A DNA stretch of 64,000 nt from Ischnura elegans (lineage: Eukaryota > Arthropoda > Insecta > Odonata > Coenagrionidae). Every line of letters starts with the position of its first letter. Within the stretch, counting starts at the first letter, position 1. Shown one piece after another: positions 53,865 to 64,000 of the stretch. A program made the translations under genes and the position numbers. The notes below the pieces were generated by a model. That model did not search any database. It saw only the letters and a program-made list of their open reading frames with translations, and had not been told where the DNA came from. The DNA lies in assembly GCF_921293095.1 (NCBI RefSeq), contig NC_060254.1, positions 112,182,917 through 112,246,916 of the forward strand. Direction: 5' to 3'.

Positions 53865-55409
53865 AAAATTATGATTAGCCTAAAACTAAAACGGAATATT
53901 TATTTATTTGATGAATGTAACTTCATTTAATTTGGTCTGATTCTAAATGAATCGAATCCGGACTTCGTAGCTACAGCATGGAATGAAAGCACTGACGCAT
54001 CATGCAATTGCTTTCAGAAATTCTTCATCGAGAAGTCAAAGAATATATTCTGAAAAAAACTGAAATGTGATAGGAAAGAACCTGGCAGGTTCAAAATCGA
54101 TGATGCGTATTTTATATCTTTGCTTTTTACCTGAAAAAAACCCACTGGTTAGGTTTTAGTGTAAACGAGATATGTCTAGCGTCTTGATATGCAAGAGATA
54201 TTTGTCGAAAGTGCAATATAATCCCTGCCATTTAAGATACGATGCGTATTGGACTACTTAATACGCCTCGATTTCTACTATTTCAGTGGTTTAACGAACG
54301 AAATTGGTTCAGCTACCCGCTGCTACCCGCTGGGGAAAATAAATGCACTTAATCTAGAGGAATTGAGTCATAAGAATGAAAAAAGTGGCGAGGAATTATC
54401 AGAGGAATAGTATGAGTGTTTAAGATTTGCTCTTTATGACGATTGTGGGAGATTTGGAATTTTTTCAAAAATTTACTCTTGTAATAAAATACTAAACTAC
54501 ATGCTATTATACATCAAAATGCTCACACCAACTTGTGTGTCTGGTGATCTGGTTAACAAATCCCCATGCACGAAATGAGCTTATGGGAATCGGAACAAAT
54601 TTGGTTCTAACTTCAGAGTGAAATAGGGTTTTTTAAATATTGTTTTACGAAACTTTTATTCTTGCAAAACTCTAACGGAGAAATTGAAATCCATTGAAAA
54701 TCTGAAAGGAGGAACATAGTTTTAAAAAATACTCCCGAATACATTGGCTAGTTCCAAGGAGATCTAAAATTGACTGTGTCTTCCTAACGGGAATTAGTCA
54801 TTACTTACCTATTCATTTAAAACAATCCATGCAGTACAGTATCAGTATAATCATAGCCACATGCTAAAATTCTAAAAAAAAATAATTGCGGTGTCAAATC
54901 CAATCGAAAAATTGCGGAGGTAGCAAATGATCTCTTGGCTGAAAAACACAATTTATTATCAAAATATTTTCTAAAAATAAAAATTATCAATCCTTGAAAG
55001 TATTTAATTCAGTTTTATCGGGTTATAATTCATATTTACAAATGTGGAAATTGCAGAGGACTCCAATTGAATTTTCCAAATAATCGTTTGAACAAAAGCT
55101 TAAAAACAGCTTAGCCATTGAAAATACGTAAAAATAACTTGAAATTCTGTCTCGGAGGATCATAAGCAAGAGGGATCATCCTTAAATCAAATGCATTCAT
55201 AATAATGACGGCGTTATTGATTTTGTCCATCTTTTATCGATTTGGTCGACTGCAGTGCGTGACGGTCGTCTTGAGAGATTCGATGCTGTTGATTTTACCA
55301 GCAAATGGTGTACGCGAGTGAGCCGTTGAGTGCAGGGCAGATCTCTTTCGCAGGCTTGGGCGGTGGCTCTCCGGTTGGCTTCTCTCAGCGCAGCCCGCTC
55401 TTCAATCGT
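53865..55409. other. Noncoding stretch
   Basis: AT-rich with short frames only. It becomes CpG-rich after about 55,230, ahead of the possible first exon. Confidence 0.45.
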
Positions 55410-55468
55410 TCAGTGATACGTAACAATCTTAGACGCACTCTCAGTGCTTCAACCCCGAGATTGGATAG
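55410..55468 (+). promoter_or_regulatory. Possible initiator and untranslated first exon
   Basis: TCAGTG at 55,410 (with a second at 55,441) in a CpG-rich context, followed by a donor-like GGATAG|GTGAGG with exon end 55,468. The layout matches the site at 156-188 and, loosely, 43,510-44,812. They might be alternative first exons of one + strand gene. This is inference from short motifs. Confidence 0.25.
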
Positions 55469-56801
55469 GTGAGGGTAGAGCTCTCAGGGCGTTGAATCGC
55501 AGACGCGTGAATTCCTCGCATTCAGGGTTAGGGGTTCCTTGTTCTCGAGGGAATTTTTGTGGTGAGTGTGGGAAGGATTCGACATCGGAGCCGTTGGGCC
55601 AAACGCCCTTGCTGCTATCACTTTCTCTCTTCTTTTCATCGTGCTCACTCGTTTATATGATTTCAAATCGAGAGTTTATGTGCGCAAAACTTTGCGTTTC
55701 AGGAATATAGAGGTCTTCGGCTATGTTTCCCAAATTCTATGTACCTACATGGCCTAACGTCTGAAGCTATTGAAACGACTGCAGCATTGATATCATGAAT
55801 CGGCGATCACTAACTGCTTTCCTATGAGATGACCCGTTGAGATTTTCTTTGTCGGATTACAGCACTCACTCTGAAAAGAGAATTCTTTTGTTTGGGCAGG
55901 TGGAAACGGTCTCGTTATACTTTTATCGCCTTTATCTTTGTCATTTTGTCTTTAACATTGTCATTCATTTGCAAATTTTCTAATATATCCATTTAATGAC
56001 CACTACCATTATCAATATCTTTAGCAAGCTTTTAATAATGTTAAGATTCATATTTTTAGTGATAATATTTCTTCGTTTATTAAAAAATTAGCTCTAGATA
56101 GTAAAATAATTTTTTAACAGCCTTGGAAAAATTACATGTCAAAAATTTGATGCTACTATAATAAAAATAACTCGAAAGTTAAACCCTTTGTATCAGAAAA
56201 AAATCTCTTCAATTAATGGGCCATGTTTTACTTTACTTTAACAATTCCAAGCATTTATTGTTCCTAAAGACATTTAAAAAATATGCTTTCTCAATTTCCC
56301 TGCGGGGATAATGGGACTCTTTCCTCTGTAGCCGCTCTCTTTGAATACGTGCGACACACTTTTTTCAGTGGGAGACGATAAATCTTCCGCGAACGCCTCG
56401 TGCTTTTGAAATGGAAAATAGACATTTACGTGTTGACGGTTTTTCTCGTCCTCCTCCAGCTGTGTTTGAGTGGATAAAATGAAGCGGTAAAATTTAAAAA
56501 TAAATTTTTCGCTTTAAAGAACCATTTTAGAAAGGACCTGCTCAAAGGGGTGATTCACTGAGGAGAGCGACATACTGGGAGTGTGCCAGCGCGGAGACAA
56601 AAACATAACGCGACGCCGCCGCCGCTCCGAGGAGCTTGCCCGTCTGCTCAGCCGCCATCTACCTCTAAGTACCACCTACTTTTCTTATTTCTCGAATCGA
56701 ACCGATCGGTTTCTTGACACTAAAACTATGGACGGGAAGTCAAAGTAAGGCTGTATTCGATGCTTTGGATTCTCCGGGATTATGTGTTAAATATATATAT
56801 A
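55469..56801. other. Noncoding stretch
   Basis: No gene recognised. A short GC-rich patch with (CCG)n-like sequence lies near 56,610 (GCGACGCCGCCGCCGC). Confidence 0.45.
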
Positions 56802-57499
56802 CTAGCTGACCCGGCGAACTTCGTACCGCCTAACAATCAATGAACTTACAGTTTACTTACACCATTTATAAATCAAGAGCGGCTGTATCGTTTTTAATCA
56901 TGTTTAATTTATTATAATAAAATAAGGATACAAATTCAATAAAACTACGTAAATGAGTACCAAAATTGCTTTTCAGAAAGACATTTTCTTTACTGAATCT
57001 ACATAGGTTGGATCGGAGCACGTTTACGCGGATTTTTTTCAACAAATTTTCTTACGTTTTAGCTTAAGAAATTTTGGGCATCGTGGTTTAATAAAGCAGC
57101 TCATGAAATAAAAAGTATACGCATTCAGTTGTTGGCTATTTGCGTAATTAGCTGTAAAAAAATGTTTTTAGGTCCAAGTCTGTTGCATACACTTGGCCCA
57201 TTCAGGGGGCAGGTTGACACGACCCCAAACCGACGCTTGACTGATGCTCAAAATCGTGCAAGAAAAGCCCCTATGAAGCAGCATTCGTATTAAATGACTT
57301 AAGGCGCGCCAGTTTTAGTATCTCTGTTTGGAAAAAATGCACTGCGTAAACGTACTGCATGCGTAAACGCACCACGGTGAGCCCTACACATTCGGGTTTA
57401 ATGTCTTGCGTCAAGCACCTTCTGAGAAACAACAGTTTTTGTTTTGTTATCAGGCGCAAGATGAAGCGGATGAAGCTAAATAAATATAGCGAAGCAAAG

Positions 57500-57784
57500 C
57501 AGTGACGCAGCGAGGGGAGGTTTTGGGGGATAAACCCCCCCAAGAGCTTAGAGAATTTTTTTATGAAAGATTTTGTTATTAATATTAGGGGGACGGATGA
57601 CTAACAAACAAAACATATTTAACTATTCACACAGCCACAAAACCCACTATTTTGAACAATTTATCTTAAAAAATGTCTGGGGGAAGTGCCCCCACACTTC
57701 CCGCTTACCTTAGCGAGTTTTCTATACCCTACAGACCCGTGGTATTAGCTGCGCCCAAAACCCCCTATCCTAGCTACGCACTTG
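57500..57784. mobile_element. hAT-type MITE nested in the Helitron
   Basis: A 285-bp element with CAGTGACGCAGCGAGG at the left and the complement of CAAGTGCGTAGCTAGG at the right. Flanks AAGCAAAG and AAGCGAAG differ at one base. Its ends and internal TTTTGGGGGATAAA resemble the copy at 5,746. Being nested, it is younger than the Helitron. Confidence 0.75.
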
Positions 57785-57974
57785 AAGCGAAGGAAGAAAT
57801 ACAGAGGATAGTTTATCGACTCGTGAACATAGCACGCTAAATTGACCATGAGAAAATCATGGGTTTTCATTAGCACATGAGCACAAACAACACAAAAACT
57901 GAAAGAATGACCATGCGATTTTTTAATCGTTATCACGAATGCAACACGAATTGTAAATTGAATACGTTTAAGCT

Positions 57975-58540
57975 CAAAAGGGCATATGAGTTGAGATCAT
58001 GGAATCTACGGAATGAGGACTTCCTAACCTTTGAATTTTCCTTTGAGTAAAGTTGCGTGAATCACATTCATCACCAATTTTTTTATGATCAAACACGTTC
58101 CGTTGGATAGTTATGGTTGGTTTAGGCTTCGAAAGATCATGAGCATAGAAACTACATTTTTTCTCTAAATCGTGCCTTGGTAAGCCAGGTACGTCCAAGG
58201 ACTTAAAATATTCAGATAGATAGTTGGTGATTTCGTCTTCGTTTGTTACACATTTAAAAGATTCGAATCCATGCAGAGTACGAACTATTTGAATTTACCT
58301 CGTTTTAGTCATCTACATCTTCGTTCTTGCTCGCTAAATCAACCATCTTTGATTCTTTTGGTGATCAATCATATTCTGGAACTCTTTGTTGATGAGCTCA
58401 CTGAAACTAATTTGCAATCATTCCAAGGAAATGAGTTAAAACTACTCGATTCCTCGACAGGAACACGGACATTACCGTTTGTCAACAATTGCTTAGAGAT
58501 TTGTTTACAAACACGGTAGTGAAGTGTCAACTCGAACTGG
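57975..58540 (-). pseudogene. Helitron PIF1-like helicase fragment
   Basis: Reading leftward, the frame gives GNVRVPVEE-type sequence near 58,480, then after disruptions CVTNEDEITNYLSEYFKSLD and VPGLPRHDLEKK. The order and motifs match the C-terminal part of Helitron helicases, where a NEDE..NYPTEFLNSL and GLPPH.L region precedes the final motif. Stops and shifts interrupt it and neither the Rep nuclease nor the Walker motifs are present. It has no coding capacity of its own. Confidence 0.55.
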
Positions 58541-59029
58541 GCCACGGCTGGGCTTACAATCAGCTCGAATTAAATTTAAAAAATGTAATTTCAATTTAAT
58601 TAATATTTTGAATATATTTAGTAATTAAAGTGTTATATTGTTACTAAATTCAGTTATTAAAGTGGTAAAAACAAAACAAATTATTTAATTTGTAGTTTTG
58701 ACCGACTTATCAATTGTTGTGTTACTATAACTCCTAAAAGCATGTCCATAGGAAAGAGATGAATTTTTTTGTGAAATTATCCTTTTTTTAATGGCCTATA
58801 TGTTAACCCCGCCTGAGACGAATCCAAAGAACCAAATCTCATTGAAATCGGTGCTGCCGTTCTCGAGTTATAAGTGTTCTAACTAACACGATTTTCGACT
58901 TTCTTTTTTATATATATATATATTGAACTATTTATATTACGTGCCACGTGCATATCATATTTTCCAAAACATTGTGTATATATATATATATATATAATTA
59001 TAATATTACCAAGGAAAGGTACCCGTTAA

Positions 59030-59284
59030 CAGTGGCGTAACTATGGGGATGAGGGGATAGATCCCCCCCTAAATTCTCAGAGGAATAAACAAAATATTTA
59101 AAACTATTGTCTAGTTTTGACGCATAATAACTGCATCTGATTAAAGTAAAAAACTTGGTGCCAAAATGATGTAAAATGTATTTCCAGGCATGTAAGTTGT
59201 CAAAACATTTCCTGCACCCCCGTTGCGTGGGGGTGGGGCGGGGCGCCATCCCATACCCCCAAAGCATATTCTTAGTTACGCCAC
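59030..59284. mobile_element. hAT-type MITE abutting the 480-bp repeat
   Basis: Starts CAGTGGCGTAACTA and ends with its complement TAGTTACGCCACT. The right end merges with GCCACTCC, the start of the 480-bp repeat copy 2, so the last base and target duplication cannot be separated. The inside has C and G runs typical of the family. Confidence 0.65.
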
Positions 59285-59755
59285 TCCACGTGACGTCACA
59301 GGGACCTAGTTTAGGAGTTTTACATCGTCTGAGATTACCAATGCATGCATGAGGTACAGAGCTCAGGGAAACATCTCTTAATAATCACCTATTAAAACTG
59401 CCTATGGTCGGAAAGTTTCCTTAGTTTGATAGGGTATTAATAATCCTTATTTAAGCCAAGCGCTAGTTGCTAGCAGGCTACTCTACGCTACCTGCTAGCA
59501 GCCTGCATCGCAGCGGCGCACATATCCTCGCCCCAAGGTCACCTCACAGGGCGGCAGCGGGAACCAGAACGACGTCACACGGAGTTTTCCCATCATTCAT
59601 ACTAAGCAGTTGCGTTTACGCGCGCTTGAAAATTTTCAATTTTCATTTAATCGCGAAAAATAGATATCGTCATTTAAAAATCTAAAAGCGTAGAATGCGT
59701 GCTCCAGGAGTAATAATCTTTCGATTTAGGCAATAAAAAATAACAGGAAACCACC
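59280..59755 (+). repeat. Dispersed repeat of about 480 bp, copy 2
   Basis: Homologue of 52,045-52,533, with about 12-15 small gaps and scattered substitutions. The CACGTGACGTCAC palindrome is conserved (59,287-59,299), as is the inner ACGTCAC. Confidence 0.85.
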
Positions 59756-60054
59756 CTTTCGTGTCAGAATTGGGTGATGAATTGAAATTAAAATGTCTTA
59801 AACAGTTCCATGAGCAAAATTGAAATGAATTAACCTCTAGTAATATATCGAAAATTTAATTGATTTACGCATCCAAACTGCTAGGAAGAGTCCTCAAAAA
59901 AGGCATCTGCACGATTCAAATAAAGATTAACCGCAAGTGAGGATGTGCCCGTTCTCTGGGGGAACGGGTTTCAGCTTTTCGCCCTTCGGGCTCTCAGCCT
60001 TTGCTGCTGGTTTGTACGCGGCTTCCCGCGCTGGTGATTAATTGGTTTGGAAAA

Positions 60055-62784
60055 TTAATCTCTCGTAGGGGGCTGGTGTTCGGCCAGGTTCGTTGCCGAT
60101 ATTGGCCGCCTGTAGGTGTCCCACCATTGTGGGACGTCGTTTGATAAGCTTTGTATAATTGGGACTGTGCTGTGGGCTGCTTTCTCGTAGAACTTGAGTG
60201 CCTCTTCTCTCATCCTTGATGTCAGGGTTGGCTCCTCAGCAATCTCGTGCAGGTAGTCGTTTCCTAAGCGGGGCAAGATCTTCAGGATGGTTCTTAATAT
60301 TTTGCAGATGCGAATTTCTATCTGGAGTTTGTCTCTTTTTGTTAGGGAGCCGGACCATATGGGTGAGGCGTAGAGTAGGCGGGGTATGAATATTGCCCTA
60401 TATATTCTGAGGCGGTCTTTTAGGTAGATGTCCTCCGAAGTCAGTAGGGTTCTGAGTGTGATTTGTGCTGCGCGTGTCTTCTGCAGGATGTTTGCGATGT
60501 GGCGGTGGTATCTGAGCTTTTCCTCGAGCTCGACACCTAGGTATGAGGCGTGTGTCTTCCACGGGATAGTTTGTTTCAGGAGGCGTAGCTCGGGGAGTTT
60601 GACGGGCCGTTTTCTTCCGCGAAATAGTACTGTTTGAGTTTTTGTCGCGTTTAGTGCAGTGCGCCACTTGTTGCACCAATTTTCAGCCGTTTTGAGGGCA
60701 GTCTTGAGACGTTTAGCAGCGCCTGTCATGGAATATGATTTGCTTAGGATGGCGGTGTTGTCAGCGTATAGGCTGACGGTGGTGTTCCATCCATGATCTC
60801 GGGGGAAGTCGGATGTGTAGACGGAGTACAGATGTGGGGCCAGGACGGAGCCCTGTGGGACACCGGCTCCTATTGTGCGTTCAGATGATGGCTCTCCTCT
60901 CCAGGAGACTCTGAAGGATCGGGAGTCCAGAAAGCTGCGAAGGAGTTGTTGCTGCCAATCAGGGAAGCCGAGGTTCTGAAGCTTCCAGATGAGGCCGTTG
61001 TGCCAAACCTTGTCAAACGCTTTTGACACATCTAAAAATGCTGCCGCACACACCTGTTTGGAATTTAGGGCGCTGGAAATGAAGCTCGTCGCGTGGAGTA
61101 GAGCATGGAGCGTTGAGTGATCCCTCCTGAACCCAAATTGGAATGATGGCAAGATGTTTTTGTCTGCTAAGAATTTTTGCAAGTGTGGCAGCATTAATTT
61201 CTCTAGGAGTTTTCCCAAATTGTCTAGGAGAGAAATTGGTCTATAGCTGTCGACTTTCGAGGGCGGCTTTCCTGGTTTTGGCAGGCATATGATTTTAGCC
61301 TTCTTCCATGCTGCAGGGAAGTAGCCAAGTCTGATGCAGGCGGAGAATATGATTGCTAGGAAAGATGCAGCTCCGATGGGAAGTTGCTTCAGGTGCTCGT
61401 GTCGAATATCGTCCGGTCCTGGCGACTTCTTGGAAGGCAGTGATTTTATTACCGCAATTACTTCCTGAGTGGAGATGTTTGGCGGATTGTCTTCTGTTGC
61501 TGGCGGATGTGGAGTCTGCTCCGTGAGGAGTTGGAGATCCGCTGTGTCGGGTGTTTGGGGGTTTGGCTTGAAGGCGTTCTCCAGATAGTCCGCCGCTGCT
61601 TCGGTTTTTTCCGCATCGCTGCAGGCCAGGCCGTTTGGGGTTTTTAGAGGTGGAGTCCGGACATGTTTGCTCTGCAGGGAGCGGGCCATTTTCCAGATGC
61701 TGCCATCTTCTTGATTCAGGGACGCAAGTTTATTGTTCCAGGCTTTCTGGCGGAATTCGCGAACTTCTGCCGCAACGTTTCTTTTGAGGGTTTGGTAGAG
61801 GCGTTTGGTATCGGGGTTTTGGTGCTTTTGGAAACGTCTCCGGGCTGCGTTTTTCTTGTGGATGACTTTGGTTATGCTGGTGGGCAGGGAGAGGTAGTCA
61901 GGGACTTGGTGTCTGGTGAGAGGAATGCAGGCGTTTGCGGCAGAAGTTATTGCGGTTGTTATCTGGGAGACTGCTTCGTCAACTTGATCGGGTTCGTCCA
62001 GGTCTAGTTTTGATGGTGGTAGCAGGTCGATAATGCGTTGCCGGTAGGCTGGCCAGTCCGCTCTACAGAAGCTTCTGTGCATAGGTGGTGGCATCCGGGT
62101 AGGTCTCAGCCCGATATAGAGGAGGACCGGGAGATGGTCGCTTTCAAGAGCTGTTGTGGTGTGACAGGAGAGGGACATGTTGGTTTCCGTAAGTAGAAAT
62201 ATGTCCAAGACATCTGATGTTCCATTTGTGTGGAAGTGCGTCGGCTGCCTTGGTCCAAGCGCCCGAAGTTTCTTTACATTTAGCCAGTGTCGCAGTTTGT
62301 CTCCTCTTGGGTTTGGAGAAACAGTATGCCAGGAGCCGTGTTTTGCGTTAAAGTCACCTCCTATCAGTGCCGGCATGTTGTCCGGGAATAATGCTGCGTA
62401 GCTTTCTGCAGGGAAGGTTTTTCCTGGTTTGTGGTAAACCGCTGCAATCTGGAAGGGGCCGGACGGCGTGTCAAGTTTCACAGCCGTGACTTCAAGTGGG
62501 GCAGTGTCTTGGAGACTGATTTCGTTGCCTTTAAGGCCATCTTTAAGGAGAACGGCCGTTCCCCCTGCTGCGTTATATTCCGGTGGTTTGGGTTCTCTGT
62601 CGTTCCTGATGATGTTGTATCCTGGAAGGCGCCAGTGTTTCCATGGATGTAGTTTCGTTTATGTGACGAGGACGACGTCTACTGCGTGAGTTTTCAGAAA
62701 TGTTAGCAGCTCTGCGGATTTCCACTGCAAACCTCCATTTGCGTTCCACAGAGCTACTATGAAGCGGGGCAGCGTTGCTCTCCG
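60055..62784 (-). pseudogene. pol: LINE ORF2: endonuclease and reverse transcriptase, disabled
   Basis: Nicks target DNA and copies the element RNA into it. The endonuclease opens with FIVALWNANGG at 62,763 and continues through VVLVT. There a TAA (62,659-62,661) stands where the conserved catalytic Glu of the E-T-x-L motif is expected. It then runs on with GGTAVLLKDG and ALIGGDFNAKHGSWH. The reverse transcriptase covers SKKSPGPDDIRHEHL, PISLLDNLGKLLEKL, AAFLDVSKAFDKVWH, GVPQGSVLAPHLYS and SLYADNTAILS. The active-site box should be YADD; the second Asp is Asn here (codon 60,757-60,759). From 62,481 to 60,055 the frame is open for over 800 codons. The exact start is uncertain; it overlaps or abuts the end of ORF1. 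Confidence 0.9.
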
Positions 62785-62785
62785 T

Positions 62786-64000
62786 TCAGGGAACGGAAAG
62801 GGCCGCCAGTTTTTCGAGCATCTTCGTGAGAAGGCTCGTCTGAAGCTGTAATTGTTGCTGCGTCTGTAAGGAGATCGCCAGCAGTTGTTTTAGGATGGAG
62901 CCAAGATCCAGGTTGTCCAGATCAGGAGTATAGTTCGTTGGAGGCGGAGGAGGTGCAGAGGCAGATGGTTGTTGGGCTGGGTCCTGGTTCGGAATATTTA
63001 CGTCCAGTCGTTGGCGCTGGGTGTTTCTAGGGCGAGATGTTGGATTTTGTAATCCGGTTCCCCATGGGTTTTGACGGCCAAGGCTGGGGAATTGTGCTGC
63101 TGTCTTTTGTGGCGGGGCCGTTGGAGCGATTTCAGTGGGTTTTGGAGCTTGGGGCTGCTCCTGGGTGGTTTGTTGTAAGCCTCGTTGCTTGCGCATGCGC
63201 TCGAGGTGCTTCTTAAACACGGGGCATTTCCGTGACATGGCCGGGTGGATTCCCTTGCATTTAAAGCATGTTGCTGGCTCCTCTTTGGCGAGGGTGCATT
63301 TTGTGCCATAGTGATCTCCGGCGCATTTCCAGCATCGTGGAGCCGCTGTGCAGTAGGTGCTTGAGTGCCCGAACCTGTTACAGTTGAAACACATCTGTGG
63401 CCTGTCGTGTTGGTATGGCTTTAGATAGAATTTGACGAAGCCAATCTTCTTGAGTTTGCCAATGCGCTTCGCCGGCCACTCTTCAGTGGGACGGACGGTG
63501 AGCTGATGAAGATCTTTCTTTTCTCCGTTTCGTGCACGGATGGTTCTGAGGGATGTGACTGGGACCCCTTCTGCCTCGAAGAGTTCCCGTAGGTAGTCTA
63601 TGTCGAAGTCTGCTTCTAGATTCCTGATGAGGAAGGAAGTTTGCTTGTCTTCCCTCAACGGCCAGCTGCTTGATTCAGCTTCCTCTTTTTTGAGCAAGGC
63701 CATTACGGCGGCGTGGTCCTCTGGGGTGTCCACTAGGATTCTGGTGAAGTTCTTTCTGATATCTGCCGTGAATTCACCTTTGCAGACCGACTTAATGAGG
63801 GCCATGGATTCTCTGTAGTTAGATATGCTATATATCATAATCGCCGGTGGGCGGCGCCGGGCAAGTGCCCGTTGTGGTTTTCCGTTCGCTTCTGGGGCGG
63901 TATCTGGGATGATTGGAGCTGCCCTATCATCTTCCTGCGGCTGAATCGGCGTGAACCTGTTTGAGGTTGACACCGGGTGCTTAGAAAGCACGGTTGGAGG
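62786..64000 (-). CDS. gag: LINE ORF1, Gag-like protein with three zinc knuckles (5' partial)
   Basis: Binds element RNA and chaperones reverse transcription. More than 400 codons are open, and the frame continues past the window end; no ATG start is seen within it. An RNA-recognition-like central part (RNLEADFDIDYLRELF, VKFYLKPYQHDRPQ) precedes three CCHC-type knuckles: CFNCNRFGHSSTYC, CWKCAGDHYGTKC and CFKCKGIHPAMSRKC. A Pro/Gln-rich region and a leucine-rich coiled-coil tail (LLTKMLEKLAAL) follow, ending in TGA at 62,786. This is the standard jockey-clade ORF1. No break is visible. Confidence 0.9.
   Translation of the reverse strand, partial: PPTVLSKHPVSTSNRFTPIQPQEDDRAAPIIPDTAPEANGKPQRALARRRPPAIMIYSISNYRESMALIKSVCKGEFTADIRKNFTRILVDTPEDHAAVMALLKKEEAESSSWPLREDKQTSFLIRNLEADFDIDYLRELFEAEGVPVTSLRTIRARNGEKKDLHQLTVRPTEEWPAKRIGKLKKIGFVKFYLKPYQHDRPQMCFNCNRFGHSSTYCTAAPRCWKCAGDHYGTKCTLAKEEPATCFKCKGIHPAMSRKCPVFKKHLERMRKQRGLQQTTQEQPQAPKPTEIAPTAPPQKTAAQFPSLGRQNPWGTGLQNPTSRPRNTQRQRLDVNIPNQDPAQQPSASAPPPPPTNYTPDLDNLDLGSILKQLLAISLQTQQQLQLQTSLLTKMLEKLAALSVP

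Larger units (their letters stand above)
56802..58926 (-). mobile_element. Helitron, decayed, with helicase remains
   Basis: On the minus strand the 3' end is a small hairpin (GGCGGTACGAAGTTCGCC) followed by GGGTCAGCTAG, the CTAG being the expected Helitron terminus, with T next to it. The 5' side, TATATATAAAAAAGAAAGTC then AACTCGAGAACGGC, resembles known arthropod Helitron beginnings; its exact first base is uncertain because of the TA run. The inside contains pieces of a PIF1-type helicase and a younger hAT MITE at 57,500-57,784. The terminus family match is from memory. Confidence 0.7.
59930..64000 (-). mobile_element. Jockey-type non-LTR retrotransposon (LINE), runs off the window
   Basis: Two overlapping genes on the minus strand, ORF1 (zinc-knuckle nucleic-acid binding) and ORF2 (endonuclease plus reverse transcriptase), in the order and sizes of the jockey clade. 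The 3' untranslated part after ORF2 (60,054 down to about 59,930) contains two small hairpins on the minus strand, GCCCGAAGGGC and CCCGTTCCCCCAGAGAACGGG (split here as CCCGTTC and GAACGGG stems). No poly(A) tail is visible at the 3' side, so the end is approximate. The 5' end lies beyond 64,000. Confidence 0.9.

Noticed and set aside
1-64000. CRISPR arrays, operons, bacterial promoters or phage attachment sites
   Set aside because: The window is eukaryotic, with spliced genes and LTR/LINE elements. No regularly spaced short repeats with unique spacers were seen.

Overview
This is a eukaryotic nuclear window, almost certainly from an arthropod and probably an insect. The evidence is the mix of mobile elements (spliced PIF/Harbinger, piggyBac, a Gypsy element with env relics, a jockey-type LINE, Helitron and Penelope-like relics, tRNA-derived SINEs), a Gypsy primer-binding site matching an insect-type tRNA-Leu 3' end, and TCAGT initiator-like sites. 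Nothing in the sequence fixes the order. No complete host gene is visible. Every confidently coding stretch belongs to a transposable element, and the rest looks like intron or intergenic DNA.

Layout. 1-7.0 kb: a possible first exon (about 156-188), then noncoding DNA with three hAT-type MITEs. 7.0-17.3 kb: a very large (about 10.3 kb) PIF/Harbinger transposon with matching termini, a six-exon DDE transposase that reads through without a break (+ strand, 356 codons), a Myb/SANT partner gene (- strand, one intron apparently GC-AG), and a decayed intronless copy of that partner. 17.3-23.7 kb: SINE-like pieces, the first copy of a THAP-domain repeat, a long inverted-repeat element and a Penelope-like insertion. 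23.7-31.0 kb: a Ty3/Gypsy element on the - strand, inserted in one arm of the inverted-repeat element. It has a nonsense codon in gag, a 2,076-bp TTAA-flanked element inside its reverse transcriptase, and a deletion that removes integrase and most of env.

31-40 kb: an uninterrupted piggyBac transposase (- strand), a TA-flanked MITE, and the second copy of the THAP repeat. That second copy is split just after the start codon by a 1,995-bp element full of GAACAG/CTGTTC motifs. 40-52 kb: CpG-rich DNA with a candidate first coding exon at 44,797, hAT MITEs, tRNA-like SINE pieces, two inverted-repeat insertions and G-rich tracts. 52-60 kb: two copies of a roughly 480-bp repeat carrying CRE/E-box palindromes, a second SINE-like copy, a Helitron with helicase remains, and further MITEs. 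60-64 kb: a jockey-type LINE (- strand) running off the window, with open ORF1 but a broken endonuclease and an altered reverse transcriptase active site.

The least explained object is the 37,452-39,446 element. It has about 40-bp related termini, a GC target duplication proven by the uninterrupted paralogue in the same window, dense GAACAG repeats, and a central stretch resembling a host 5' leader. It does not fit any superfamily I can name with confidence.
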